A DNA stretch of 64,000 nucleotides from Chimonanthus salicifolius (Eukaryota; Streptophyta; Magnoliopsida; Laurales; Calycanthaceae): assembly GCA_013350335.1 (NCBI GenBank), contig CM023537.1:13086884-13150883 (forward strand). The letters run 5' to 3'. Under the pieces are notes generated by a model. The model did not search any database, was not told the origin of the DNA, and was given only the letters and a program-made list of their open reading frames with translations. Below are positions 24,316 through 36,030 of this stretch, piece by piece; the stretch's first letter is position 1; the number at the start of each line of letters is the position of its first letter. Both the position numbers and the translations under genes were made by a program.

Positions 24316-25809
24316 TAATTTTTAAAATAACTTTTAAAAAAAATTGAAAATTTTAAATGAGGTATTGAGATTAATAAGTGGTCACTTAGGCATCTATTTG
24401 CATGGAGCATGGAATGTGGGCCTCACGTGAGTCTCATCCTATAGGTAACGTTGAAAATACCTTCTTTTTTTTTTTTTTAACTTTGATCAGCTTACAAAAG
24501 TTACTTTGATTAAATTTATGAAGTTATTCTTTAATATCATCAATTTTTTGTCACTTTAAATTATTACTTAATTTTTAGATTTGTATAATTTTTAAAAATA
24601 TAGTTTGATTGACTAAATTAAATTAAAATGATTTTTATGAATATATATATATATATATACAATGAAAAAGCTTGTTAATAAACTCAATACATGAGTCCCA
24701 CATTAATATACTATTCACCCATGTATAACTAAAAATGATATAAAATATAAATCTAAAGCTGTGGATTTGAGAAATCATGATTTATGAGGGTCTATAAATC
24801 AACGGTTAAATTGAGTCTAGTTTTTTTATGGATTTCTATCCAATAGTAAACTCAACTTAATTGGGTTCAAATTAGGTTGAGATCCAATTCAAAGAAGATA
24901 AGTGTGTGAAGGGGTTGTGGGGTCCAAATAGGCTTCACATAGGACTCCAAATTTTTTTGGCACACGTGGACTTTACTATCCAGTGGAGTGGAAAACAAAT
25001 TTGTAAAATGAGGTGTAATTACAATTTAAATTAAATGTTTAAAATTGAATATCATGTTATCATAGATTCTGGATAAACTAAAAATGATACTTCAAATTTT
25101 AGTCATGAAAAAAATTAAAATAAAACTTTATTTTTGTGAATTTATAAATAAAAAAATAATTTAATTCAACTTTCGTGAATTTAAAATTTAAAAAAATTCA
25201 CTAACCTATTAATGGTAAAAGTTATGAAATTATAATAAATATAAAATGTAAAGCAAATTCACCTAACACATGTATAAAATAAATTAACGTATTTAAATGA
25301 AAACTCTAAGTTAAAGCAAAAGGTTTAATAAAATAAAATTTGTTGAAAAGTAACATATAACAAAAGAAGCTCTAACTTTTAAATTCTAAATGGATTTACA
25401 TGACATGTGAGAGATTTAATTGATCATTTAATTGTGAACAATAGGAGAGTAGGATGTATTCTCTTTTATTTAAAAGATGTAAATCAAATCAAGGGTTATA
25501 AATTCAGTGGGTTCATATATATCCTTTCTCTCTTCTACTATTTTTCTAAAAAAGTTTAGGAAAATTATAGAATAATAGAGAAAAATATGATATTCATTTT
25601 TATGAATTTGTATCCTTAAAAAATGGGCATCTTCATATAGTAATGGAACGTCAAAGTCATGAAGTTAAAATTTTAAAAATGATCAAAAAAGGTTAAAAAA
25701 TGTCAAAAAAAATTCAAAAAATGGAAAAACAATCTTAATAATTGTCTGTCGTTAATTTGATATTGTCTACTAATCTAAAACAGCTATTTTGAAGACAATA
25801 GTGTCATTA

Positions 25810-25882
<73 letters not shown>

Positions 25883-25930
25883 CACAAACACCAAATACCA
25901 TTAAACAATAATTTAGAAAACATAATCATA
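24316..25930. other. Intergenic AT-rich block with AT microsatellites
   Basis: No coding signal. Simple repeats: T run at 24464-24479, (AT)n at 24642-24659 and a long (AT)n at 25818-25880. Confidence 0.6.
25818..25880. repeat. (AT)n microsatellite
   Basis: An uninterrupted AT dinucleotide run of about 62 bp, self-complementary and probably length-variable. Confidence 0.95.
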
Positions 25931-27075
25931 ATTTTAAATTAGTAAAAATTTAGAAAATTTGGAAAAATGCATGAGATTTAACCAATGAAACATGCATTAG
26001 TGTCTAATAATCTCCATTCATTACATTCAAACGCAACTAACACAATTCCTACTCCATTCTCCATGAATTTGTATTTAAAAAAAAAAAATCACAAAATTTC
26101 ATGAAAATGATGGAAAATCACCCAGACACATTACAAAATATGTAACTCAAATCACCATACCTACATTGCATTTCCAAATGATTGATTAAACCATAGGAAC
26201 AATTTCTTACACAAAAACACCAATATTTCATTTACCTTAGACCAAAAAATGAGGAAAATTAGAAATTTGGGAAAAGTGCATGGTATCTAACCAATGAAAC
26301 ATGTATAGTGTCTACTAATCTCCATCAATCACATCCAAACACATCAAACACAAAATCCAACTCCATTCTCTATGAAATTATATTTTCCAAAAAAAAAAAT
26401 AATCATGAAATTAGTGGGTAATCACCAAACACACACTCTAAAGGGTGATGATTTTTGCATCGAGTATTTCACAAATTTGGTGTACCGAATTATCAGATTT
26501 CCAATTCTGCGCTTTTGTTTTCAAGCTTCCATTCTTGAAGTTTACAATAGAGATTTTGCAGCCATTCTACTGTTTACTTGTGTACGTTCGTTGATGTTCT
26601 GCTGCACAGCCAGAATTTTAGCACATTTCAGCTTTGACATCAATGGCGATGGGAGAGGAGAGGAGGTAGGAGATCCCGTCCAATGAGTGTGGAGAGAGAG
26701 AGAGAGACGAGGTCGTTCTGACTGGGACAGAGAGTTATGCGGAAATAGAAAACACCAGGCAGAATTGGAAATCTGATAATTCGTGCACCAAATTAGTGAA
26801 ATACTCGGTGCAAATTTGTTATTCAAAAAAGAAAATTATTACCCTACGAAATATGTAACTCACCAACAAACCTAAAATTCATTTTCAAATAATTGATTAA
26901 AATCATAACAGATTTTTTTTACACAAATGCCCTAATTTTTCATTTACCTTTAGAATAAGAAAAATAGAAAAAATAAAAAATTTGGAAAAAATACCTAAGT
27001 TCTAACATATGAAGCATGCATTAGTGTCTACTAATCTCCATCTATTACATCCAATCACGTCAAAGACCAATCCAA
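25930..27075 (+). repeat. Tandem array of about 320-bp units, interrupted by a MITE
   Basis: Three direct copies carry the same block order. The anchor CATGCATTAGTGTCTA-ATAATCTCC and its variants occurs at about 25992, 26302 and 27017. Other shared blocks are GAAATTTGG, CAAAATATGTAACTCA/CGAAATATGTAACTCA, AATGATTGATTAAA and TTTCATTTACC. The first two anchors are 310 bp apart. The second and third are about 335 bp apart once the 26453-26815 MITE is subtracted. Confidence 0.8.
26453..26815. mobile_element. MITE with inverted repeats of about 60 bp inserted in the tandem array
   Basis: The left end TTTGCATCGAGTATTTCAC, a gap, then ATTATCAGATTTCCAATTCT is matched in reverse complement at the right (AGAATTGGAAATCTGATAAT, then GTGAAATACTCGGTGCAAA). 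Its GC content is above that of the array it interrupts. Any frame inside is taken as non-functional. Confidence 0.8.
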
Positions 27076-27084
27076 CTTCATCCT

Positions 27085-27200
27085 CTTTGCTCTATCATGC
27101 CCTGGCTTGTTATTTTGTTGTATTTCTAAGTCCCCTTTCCTTTCTCTTTTTCTCCTTTTGAGTGAATAATATTCTTACTCTTCATTTAAAAAAAAATTGT
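27085..27200 (+). mobile_element. LINE 3' end fragment with poly(A)
   Basis: TTTGAGTGAATAATATTCTT followed by ACTCTTCATTTAAAAAAAAA resembles the 3' UTR end of plant LINEs. Only about 100 bp is recognisable. Confidence 0.35.
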
Positions 27201-27411
27201 ATTTTATAAAAAATCATGAAATTGGTAAAGATGAGAACTCAAATACCAAAATCCCAAAGCATTGGGTTCTGGTGAAGCATAAAGTAGGTCCATAATTTGA
27301 TTTAATTAATTAAAAATAATATGAATTATCTAAATTTCTTTGGGTCCATAAGACCCATTTAGAATTATGTTGGGCCTCAATTTTGCAGGATGTCCATTGG
27401 TCAACCCGGCC

Positions 27412-28597
27412 CAGGGATAAAAAATTCGGCTGATACTGTGCGTATCGGCCGAATTGTATCGGATTTTCGACCACCGATCTATATAGGGTACAAAAAAAAT
27501 TCGTCCAATATGACCAAATTTTTTACCGATAATTCGGTCATGATATCGGCCGAATTTTAAAAATTCGGTTGTTTGTTATTTTTTTTAGAAATATGGGAGG
27601 AAAAAGAATGGAAAGAGATAAAAGAAAATACGGAGAAAAGATTGAAGGAAAAAAAATCGCTACACCTTTCACAGCGTTCCTTTCTCTTCTTTTTCTTCTT
27701 CGTTGATGGGAAAAATACAGATAGCAGCGGCGACGGCTAGGGTTTAATATAGAGAGTGAAAGGGAAGAAGGGTATTAAAATATTATAAGCATTAGGGTTT
27801 CTAAGTGGAAACCCATCTTTGAAAAGGAACCCACGTGAGCTTCCTAAAGAGCTCACGTGGAAGCTCATGTGTGTATTCTAATATTTTTTTATTTTAAATA
27901 CAATATTTATTTATGTTGAAAGTAAGAAGTAAAATGTTTTCTTTTATTTATCTTATTGTTATAATTTAATATTATATTTACCATCTAATATTTTTACCAT
28001 TGTCATTATTATTAGAAGGTATTCTTTATTTTTATTATATCAATTTAACATAATTAACTATAGCTCATAATTTTATCTAATAATTTTATGTATCTAATTA
28101 TTATTAATTAAAAATAAAATCTATTTTCTCAAATGAAAGAAAATATTATATTATTATGTATGACATTTGTGTGGTTATCAGTTCAAGTGATTAGTACTCC
28201 CCATTAGTTTCATTTTCTAATAACTTTTCTACATTATTATGTAATTGTCAATCATTTTATTATTTAGTTTTTTATTTCTATAATTCATAACTTAAAATAA
28301 CACTCGTTGACTAAGAAAATAAATTATGAAATTATTTCTACAAATTTTCCTCATTTATCTGGTTTTCTTTGTAATTTTCACCATTCTATTACTAATTATA
28401 TAATTTCTCGATATCGTAACTTCAAAAATATATTAGAAGATATAAATGTCCGATATTTTATGAAAAAATTACATATTCAATAAGCCCATAATTATCTGCA
28501 TTTACTGTAATTTTTTTGGATTTTTTTTTTTAAAAAAAAGGCCGTAGAGAGAAAAAGTGCGACCGATATCTCGGCCAGGCCCTTTTTTCTACCCCTG
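27412..28597. mobile_element. Non-autonomous hAT element (1186 bp) with exact 8-bp target duplication
   Basis: Ends CAGGGATAAAAAATTCGGC and GCCCTTTTTTCTACCCCTG are imperfect inverted repeats. ACCCGGCC flanks both sides (27404-27411 and 28598-28605). Subterminal TATCGGCCGAAT motifs occur near both ends. There is no transposase frame. Confidence 0.85.
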
Positions 28598-28605
28598 ACC
28601 CGGCC

Positions 28606-29556
28606 TGAGTCTGAGTTAATTGGATGGGCTCGAAGAAAGCATTTTGTCCGATGAGCTGAGTTCGGGGTTTTCTAAAGCCCGTTTATTTCTTGATAATATA
28701 TATCTAGATATCCACTGTTTCCAAAAATGGAAGGCAGAAGAGAAGGTGAATTAGGAATTTGGTGCTCGCCGTCCTTCTCCGGCCAGTTCCATGTTCTCTC
28801 TCTCATGCAGCAGCAAGACAGCAGTGTTGCGCCTGCCCTAGTCATTCTCTCTCTCACTCTCTCGTCCTTTCTCTTTCTCTCTCTCCTTCCTTCTCCTTCT
28901 CCTAGGTTATGGAAAATTACTGCATTAAAATTAAAAAATTGACTCTTAAAAAAAAAGAAAAAAAGGCTTAATGGAATGGACTCCGGCTTTGGATCTGAAG
29001 CCCGTAGGGCTCGGGCGTCTCCAAAAATGGAAGGAAGGCTATTTCCATAAAACTGAAAAATCCGCATATATTTACTTGCCGTGCATTATAGCCCCCTTTT
29101 TCTTGAAAAATAAAAGAAATCTAAAGAAGATGTTTCTCACAGTTCTAAGAAAAGTACTGTTTTGAAGATATTAAAAAAAATCTTTTGAATTTCCAAGAAA
29201 TTTTTAAAAGCCCTTTATAACAAGTCAAGGTCTTAAATTTGCCATTGCCTATCACATAGAAAATAGTTCTTACCTTCTCAGTCCCTTTCTTTTAATAGTT
29301 TTCCTAAAATCATGTTTTTTTATTATCTTTCATGAAAAGTGATTGACCAAATCTCTTATTATAATTTTCCTTTCAATACGATAAATGGGTGAAATTTATT
29401 AGAAATAGTTTATTCAGCTCAGTTTATGCTGTCTAAAAGTTAATTGTTTATAATTTAGAAGCTAGATGGAGTCAGATCAGTCAATTGTCAGACATGCTCT
29501 TGTTAAGACCGCCTCTTTGACTTCTGTACACTTCATCTTCTACTGGATCTTATGAG
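28606..29556. other. Intergenic, no gene seen
   Basis: A CT-rich tract (28795-28905) gives illusory frames. TCCAAAAATGGAAGG occurs at 28720-28734 and 29020-29034, exactly 300 bp apart. Confidence 0.45.
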
Positions 29557-29561
29557 TATGG

Positions 29562-30613
29562 TGTTGAGATGTCACTCCATTCCAACAATATCTAACCATG
29601 ATTTTCTCTCTAAAATCATGGGACCCTGACATGGACTACCACGGTAATTAGAAGTTGCTTGATAAAAGGAATATCAACTACTATTTATATGGAATACGGC
29701 ACTATCACAGGGCCAAAGAAAAACATGGGACACGGCAACTACAATAGCAGGCTTGGATTTTATTGGAGAAAATCCAGCGACATGGGCTGCTATTTTAGAG
29801 ACTCTTTCCACTATAAAATCAAGGGTGTATGCGCATGAAGGGGTGTGCCTTTGGGGCCCCATGCCATCGTGGGAGAAGGCATCAAATTGCCTCATTGCCG
29901 AGTGCCTAGCAGGAGGCTCATGGTCGTTGGAGATGGCCCCTTGGCCATATGCGGTGTGTGTGGGAGAACACACCAACTACGGCAAGATGTAGATCTTGGC
30001 CGAGTGCTGCATGTGATGAGGGCCTGACAAGGCCGCATGCAGAAGGGGTGTGTGGGGGATCACACCATCAACGGCAGATTTGATACTGTCTGGAGGACAG
30101 CTTGACGGCCGGAAAGGGGCAGAAGCAACAGTGCAATACCACTCCAGATCTGAGTTGTCAGATCTGTGAGTGGTAGCCAGCAGGAGTGCGGCTGGAGAGA
30201 CGAAGCCCCTTCGCCAGAGCAGAGGTAGAGATCTGTGTGTGGGGGACACACCATCATCGGAGACGCTCGTGTTTAAGAAGCATATCGGGAGTTGCTCGTA
30301 GGTCGCAGGAAGCGTAGAGGAGAGCGGGACACAGAACTTGGGTTCACTGTTCTGGGTATGAGAGAGTTCACATCAACTGAAAGGTGACGTCGATGTATTG
30401 TATACAGGGGTGTACAAGGGGCTCGGGACTTCGGGTTTGGGCTCTAGACTCAAAGGAGTCTTTAATATTGTACATGTATATTCTTTCTCATATAGTGAAT
30501 ATTCTGTCGCTCCGTGGACGTAAAACAGGTGGGCCGAACCACGTTAAAATAATGTGTTGTGCTGTGTTTTTATTTTCGTTCGATTTTTCTTGTTTTCGCG
30601 CGTAACGCTAACA
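29562..30613 (+). repeat. Left LTR (1052 bp) of the retrotransposon
   Basis: It is equal in length to the right LTR and nearly identical. A 100-codon open frame on its minus strand is kept in both LTRs with four residue differences in that stretch. I treat it as chance, given LTR identity by descent. Confidence 0.95.
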
Positions 30614-31240
30614 AGTGGTATCAGAGCTTTGGTTGGAGACCAGGGACTCGTGGGTGAACATAATACAACACCAAGAATTGCAGATCGGTGTTCTGCAGAT
30701 TCTATCGGCATAGGTGGAGGTTTGCAGAACAGATCCATTGGGTTTCAGGGGCAGACCTGAGACCGGTGAGGGAGAAGGCAGCTGCAAACAGCGAACAGCA
30801 GGCGCGCTGGAGCAGCAGTATTGCAGATCCATAGCCGCACGCCGGCGTGAGCGCCGAGGAAGGAAGGAGGCCGAAGGCTGCAGCCACGGGCTGCAACAAC
30901 AAGAGACAAAAGTCTCAAAAAAGAGGGTACTGTTCAAAAAGGTAATGCTTGCAATAAGCATGGGCGGCTGCAGCGTGAGGGGGCTGCAATAAACAGGGCA
31001 GTTTTGCTGCTTGAAGAAGGTTGTATTGCAGGTTGTGAAGCTGGCTTTATTTTTCAGTCGGGAAAAATAAGTAAGGAGCAACAATATGATAGTTCATACA
31101 CACGTGTATGAAGTGGCTGGATATAGTGGGTATACACAGATAGAGGTGGAGTACGGCCGAGAGGGGCCGGTGTGCGCAGAGGTGCAGAGCTGTCAGTCAG
31201 TTCATCTCTAGAGATGTGGAATTGTCGCCAAGGTGGAGAT

Positions 31241-32292
31241 TGTTGGGATGTGGCTCCATTCCAACAATATCTAACCATGATTTTCTCTCTAAAATCATGG
31301 AACCCTGACATGGACTACCACTGTAATTAGAAGTTTCTTGATAAAAGGAATATCAACTACTATTTATGTGGAACACGGCACTATCACAGGGCCAAAGAAA
31401 AACATGGGACACGGCAACTACAATAGCAGGCTTGGATTTTATTGGAGAAAATCCAGCGACATGGGCTGCTATTTTAGAGACTCTTTCCATTATAAAATCA
31501 AGGGTGTATGGGCATGAAGGGGTGTGCCTTTGGGGCCCTATGCCATCGTGGGAGAAGGCATCAAATTGCCTCATTGCCGAGTGCCTAGCAGGAGGCTCAT
31601 GGTCGTTGGAGATGGCCCCTTGGCCATATGCGGTGTGTGTGAGAGAACACACCAACTACGTCAAGATGTAGATCTTGGCCGAGTGTTGCATGTGATGAGG
31701 GCCTGACAAGGCCGCATGCAGAAGGGGTGTGTGGGGGATCACACCATCAACGGCAGATTTGATACTGTCTGGAGGACAGCTTGACGGCCGGAAAGGGGCA
31801 GAAGCAACAGTGCAATACCGCTGCAGATCTGGGTTGTCAGATCTGTGAATGGCAGCCAGCAGGAGTGCGGCTGGAGAGACGAAGCCCCTTTGCCAGAGCA
31901 GAGGTAGAGATCTGTGTGTGTGGGACACACCATCATCCGAGACGCTCGTGTTTGAGAAGCATATCGGGAGTTGCTCGTAGGACGCAAGAAGCGTAGAGGA
32001 GAGCGGGACACAAAAGTTGGGTTCACTGTTCTAGGTATGAGACAGTTCACATCAACTGAGAGGTGACGTCGATGTATTGTATACAGGGGTGTACAAGGGG
32101 CTCGGGACTTCGGGTTTGGGCTCTAGACTCAAAGGAGTCTTTAATATTGTACATATATATTCTTTCTCATATAGTGAATATTTTGTCGCTCTGTAGACAT
32201 AAGCCAGGTGGGCCGAACCACGTTAAAATAATGTGTTGTGCTGTGTTTTTATTTCAGTTCGATTTTTCTTGTTTCCGCGCGTAACGCTAACA
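31241..32292 (+). repeat. Right LTR (1052 bp) of the retrotransposon
   Basis: It starts TGTTGGGATG after the polypurine tract and ends GCTAACA directly before the second TATGG. Confidence 0.95.
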
Positions 32293-32297
32293 TATGG

Positions 32298-32560
32298 AAA
32301 TAATCTGTTGATCTTATATAAAATTATTTTGTTTTCCCTTTTACTTTTCTTTTTTTGGTTGTTTTATTTTTGCAACTATAACGCCTCTTTATCTTTCTAA
32401 TATATGAACTATTTTTATCATTTTAGACCTCTTTGGTGCTCTGATGCTCCTTTAGAGGTTCCAACTAATAAGTTGCTGGTAATGAGAGATGCGATGTCGA
32501 AAATTAGGGTAAGAGCAACTTGTGATGTAGAAAGTTCTGAGTGTCTCATCATCTACTGTC
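32298..32560. other. Spacer between the LTR element and the palindrome
   Basis: AT-rich sequence with no recognisable gene or repeat. Confidence 0.4.
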
Positions 32561-32599
32561 GGGTCCACATGTGATCGGCTAGTTGATAGGTTTCATTAG

Positions 32600-33895
32600 C
32601 CACTTTGCCTGCTCAATTTTTACACACTCGGAATTTCTGCTTTTGCCCATCCGATTTCGAGTGTAAGTGGTTAATTATCACGATACCCCTGTATTGTCAT
32701 TTGGTCGAACGAATACCCAATTCATTTTGGCATTCATTCGAATGAATATATGCATATCCTCGCAATTTTGATTCGTTCGAACGAATGCCCCGTATAAATT
32801 TAATTCATTCGAATTAATCGAGTAAACAGTAACGCGCGTTAGTGTTCACTCGTTGATTCGAATAAACCGATGGAATGAATCGAGTGAAAAGTAATGCGTG
32901 TTACTGTTCACTCAATTCATTTGAATGAATTGATTTTCTTTAAAATTTTAAAGTTATTTTTTATGCACATGTGTATTTTTAAAATTTCTCAAATTAAATA
33001 TCTGGACTAATTACGATAATCTGATAAAAATACTTTAAGACTTTAAGGTCTTTTGACACTCCCAAATGCTTAAAATAAATGTTTTATAAATAAGGATATC
33101 CCTAGGCTGTGCCGAAAACACATTTAGGAGTGTCAAAAGATCTTAAAGTCTTCAAGTATTTTTATCAGGTTATCGTAATTAGTCTGAATATTCAATTTGA
33201 TAAATTTTGGAAATACACAGTGCTTAAAAATAATGGTCTATCTTCCATATGCTAAATGTATAGTGTATTAAATAATAAAATCTCCTTTAAAACTTTAAAG
33301 TTATTTTTTAAGCACTGTGTATTTTCAAAGTTTCTCAAATTGAATATCCAGACTAATTATGATAACCTGATAAAAATACTTTAAGACTTTAAGGTCTTTT
33401 GACACTCCTAAATGTGTTTTCGGCACAGCCTAGGGACACCCTTATTTGTAAAATACTATGTTTTAAATATTTAGGAGTGTCAAAAGACCTTAAAGTTTTA
33501 AAGTATTTTTATTAGATTATCGTAATTAGTACGGATATTTAATTTGAGAAATTTTAAAAATACACAGTGCTTAAAAAACAACTTTAAAATTTTAAAGAAA
33601 ATCAATTCATTCGAATGAATCAAGTGATTCATTCCATCGGTTCATTCAAATGAACGGGTGAACAGTAACATGCATTATTGTTCACACGATTCATTCGAAT
33701 AAATTAAATTTATACGGAGTATTCATTCGAACGAATCAAAATTTTAGAGTATGTATATATTCATTCGTGTCCGAATGTCAAAATAAATTGGACATTGGTT
33801 TGAACGAATTAAAATAATATAGAGGTACCGTAATAATTTACCACCCGGATACAAAAGAGCAGAGGCAGTTTTTCCCGATGTTTAAGTGCCGAGCC
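32600..33895. repeat. Hierarchical palindrome / foldback element of about 1.3 kb
   Basis: Outer arms at about 32628-32935 and 33598-33880 are reverse complements, sharing CGTTCGAACGAAT, TTCATTCGAATGAAT and CAGTAAC..GTTACTG words. Inside lie four alternating copies of one block of about 125 bp: 32936-33065 (+), 33117-33232 (-), 33282-33415 (+) and 33470-33597 (-). Each pair of copies brackets a non-palindromic spacer containing CCTAGGCTGTGCCGAAAACA, present once in each orientation. The whole is therefore one large inverted repeat made of two smaller ones. No protein is encoded. Confidence 0.88.
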
Positions 33896-34690
33896 CACCT
33901 TGCCCTTAGTCATTTCTTCCGTAAAATTTGTCATAGAAGTCCATACCACCGGTCACAATCTCATCCTCCATTGTGCTCTTCTTTGTCCGCGTCAAACTGA
34001 CACCAAATCCAATTCCCTTGGCCAAAGATACGTCCAAATGAGAAGAGCCTTTGGATATTTGAGATTGATGGAGACACATGTCTAATATCATCATACTCAG
34101 CATCCAAGATTCTTTTTATGGTATTGGGCTCTTATGACAGTATCACCCGCAAAAAACGCTCCGGACAATAATTCTGCTGACATGTAAATATCGGTCGACA
34201 TGAGTCTCTATCCTCTTTTATTTTTTTTAAATATTAGTATTATTTTAATTTTTCTAAATTAAAAAAATTAAAAAATTAAAAAATTAAAAAAGAAACTATT
34301 TTTTTAAAAAAAAATTGAAAACGTAAATATCGGCTGATATTGGCCAATATTTTGAATATCGGCCGATATTTTGACTCGAAGCCAATCACCATGTTTGATT
34401 TTTTTATTTTTTTTAAAATACCGATATAAATCATCTCGGACCTGATATATATCGGCCAAGAAATAGGATGCACGGCCGATACAATACGTATCAGCCGATA
34501 TTAATCGGCACTTGAAAAACCGATATCGGTACCACTGGTATCACCACTCTTAATCATCCACATTCAATATTAGAAATTTTCAATTTAAGTTCGATATTTA
34601 AAATTTATCTTCAATTTAATCATTTTAGCCGGGTGAAATTGAGGCTTACAAAATTTCCCACAAAAGTCAAATTTTCAAAGATGAAAAAAA
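33896..34690. other. Intergenic with CGGCCGAT-type repeat
   Basis: 34310-34540 contains repeated ATATCGGCCGATATT and ATCGGC words in both orientations, as in the repeats at 21240, 27450 and 59580. No coding frame is supported. Confidence 0.5.
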
Positions 34691-35410
34691 AAAAAAATGT
34701 CGAGATATCTTCATCGAAGGAGAAAATTCATCACTCTATACGTAGAAATAATTAATTTCAACTATAAAGTTAAAAAGTGAATTTTAATTGTCTTAAAATT
34801 TTAGAAAATAGAAGATGCTTAATATGAAATTCATATTCTCTAACATCTTATAATGACATGTATCTTCTATTACAATTCAGTTAAAAAAAAAATTGTAAAA
34901 AAAGTTTGAATTCCATAAAAGTGTTGGAATATTAGAAAAATAACAGAAACACCTTAAAAACTATATCAATCATATTAAGGGCTCTCCATTTAATTCTACA
35001 AAAAATTGTATTTCATTTCATTAATTTTTCCTTAAGAAACTATAAAATGGGAATTATCTTAGAAAATCTGACTTTCATTAATTTTTTGAAAAAAAAAACT
35101 TGGAAAATCACACAAACACCCTACAAACTATATCAATCACAATAAGATAGCTCAATTCAATTTCATAACCACTGAATATTATTTTATTAAATTATTTTCA
35201 CAAAAAACCTCAAAATCGAGATTATCTTAAAGCAAAAATTCAAAAAAAAAATTAATGAAAACAATTTAAAATTGTCAGATTTTAAAGGGATAAAGCTTCA
35301 AATTGACAAATACATTTCACACTCGAAGAAATTACTTCTAAACTTTCTAAAAGTCATACCCTAAAAAACTATTGAAACACTTTTTAAAGAAAAAATATGG
35401 GCCGATACTG
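34690..35410 (+). repeat. Dispersed repeat, copy B
   Basis: It is in the same orientation as 20470-21260 with the same block order (see that entry). Copy B is followed by GGGCCGATACTGGTC. Confidence 0.7.
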
Positions 35411-36022
35411 GTCAATTTATTGATTGATACTTATACCTATGAAGATGAAAACGATGTTGTGGATTTTAAACATGATGAAAGAGAAGAAAGGTAGCAAGTG
35501 GAGTTGTCTAAATTCTTCAAGTTAGAAGTATGATTGATGGGAAAGAGGAATCGATGAATGGCATACCCACACATAAGCAGTGGGTGCGCCTCTGATGCAT
35601 CTTTTCTTATGAAATATGAACTATTGTGTGGGTGGAGTCAAATCACAGAAATATCAATTCTATGGACGGCTCCAACTTTACTACAGCATCACAAACTCTA
35701 TTTTTCTAAAGAAGAGAACAGTGGCAAGCAATGTGGGATAGGTGGGACCATATGAGTTTAGATTTTAATTTTTTTTATTGATGTTATTTAATGTGTATGT
35801 CGCTCATTGTTTTAGTTGCAAAAGAGAATCGTAAGAAACATCAGTATTTTTTATAACGAAGAACACTAGTGCTTTTTTATCATCATATAAGTGATCTATT
35901 TTCCCTATGGCCTAACTTGGTATACCTTAAGGGCAATAAGTATCACCTGTATGGGTTTTACGTTGAGTTTCCCATGGTTTCTTACAAATAAATTCAAAAA
36001 ATATTAGTGATCTATTTAAGTG
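35411..36022. other. Intergenic, no gene seen
   Basis: The short frame at 35558-35755 has no family resemblance and unremarkable composition. Confidence 0.4.
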
Positions 36023-36030
36023 ATGAAAAG

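Larger units (their letters stand above)
29562..32292 (+). mobile_element. Complete non-autonomous LTR retrotransposon (2.73 kb)
   Basis: The left LTR is 29562-30613 and the right LTR 31241-32292, both 1052 bp, starting TGTTG and ending GCTAACA. The target duplication TATGG occurs at 29557-29561 and 32293-32297. The primer-binding site TGGTATCAGAGC at 30616-30627 matches initiator tRNA-Met. A purine run AAGGTGGAGAT at 31230-31240 is the polypurine tract. The 627-bp interior has no gag, protease, RT or integrase frame. The two LTRs differ by scattered substitutions but keep equal length, so the insertion is fairly recent. It must have used proteins from another element, probably Copia-like, but the lineage is not determined. 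Confidence 0.95.

Noticed and set aside
24642..25880. AT-rich runs as a possible matrix-attachment site or replication origin
   Set aside because: Only simple composition supports this; no specific motif distinguishes it from ordinary plant intergenic DNA.
28672..29067. Minus-strand frame of 131 codons
   Set aside because: It spans CT-rich simple sequence and poly-T; the residues are low-complexity and unlike any family.
29674..29976. Open frame of 100 codons on the minus strand, repeated at 31353-31655
   Set aside because: Both lie inside the two LTRs of one retrotransposon, so the duplication is explained by LTR identity and not by selection on a protein.
34136..34545. GTATCACC occurring on both sides of the CGGCCGAT-rich segment, like a target duplication
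   Set aside because: The sequences just inside the two 8-mers are not inverted repeats of each other, so the match may be chance.
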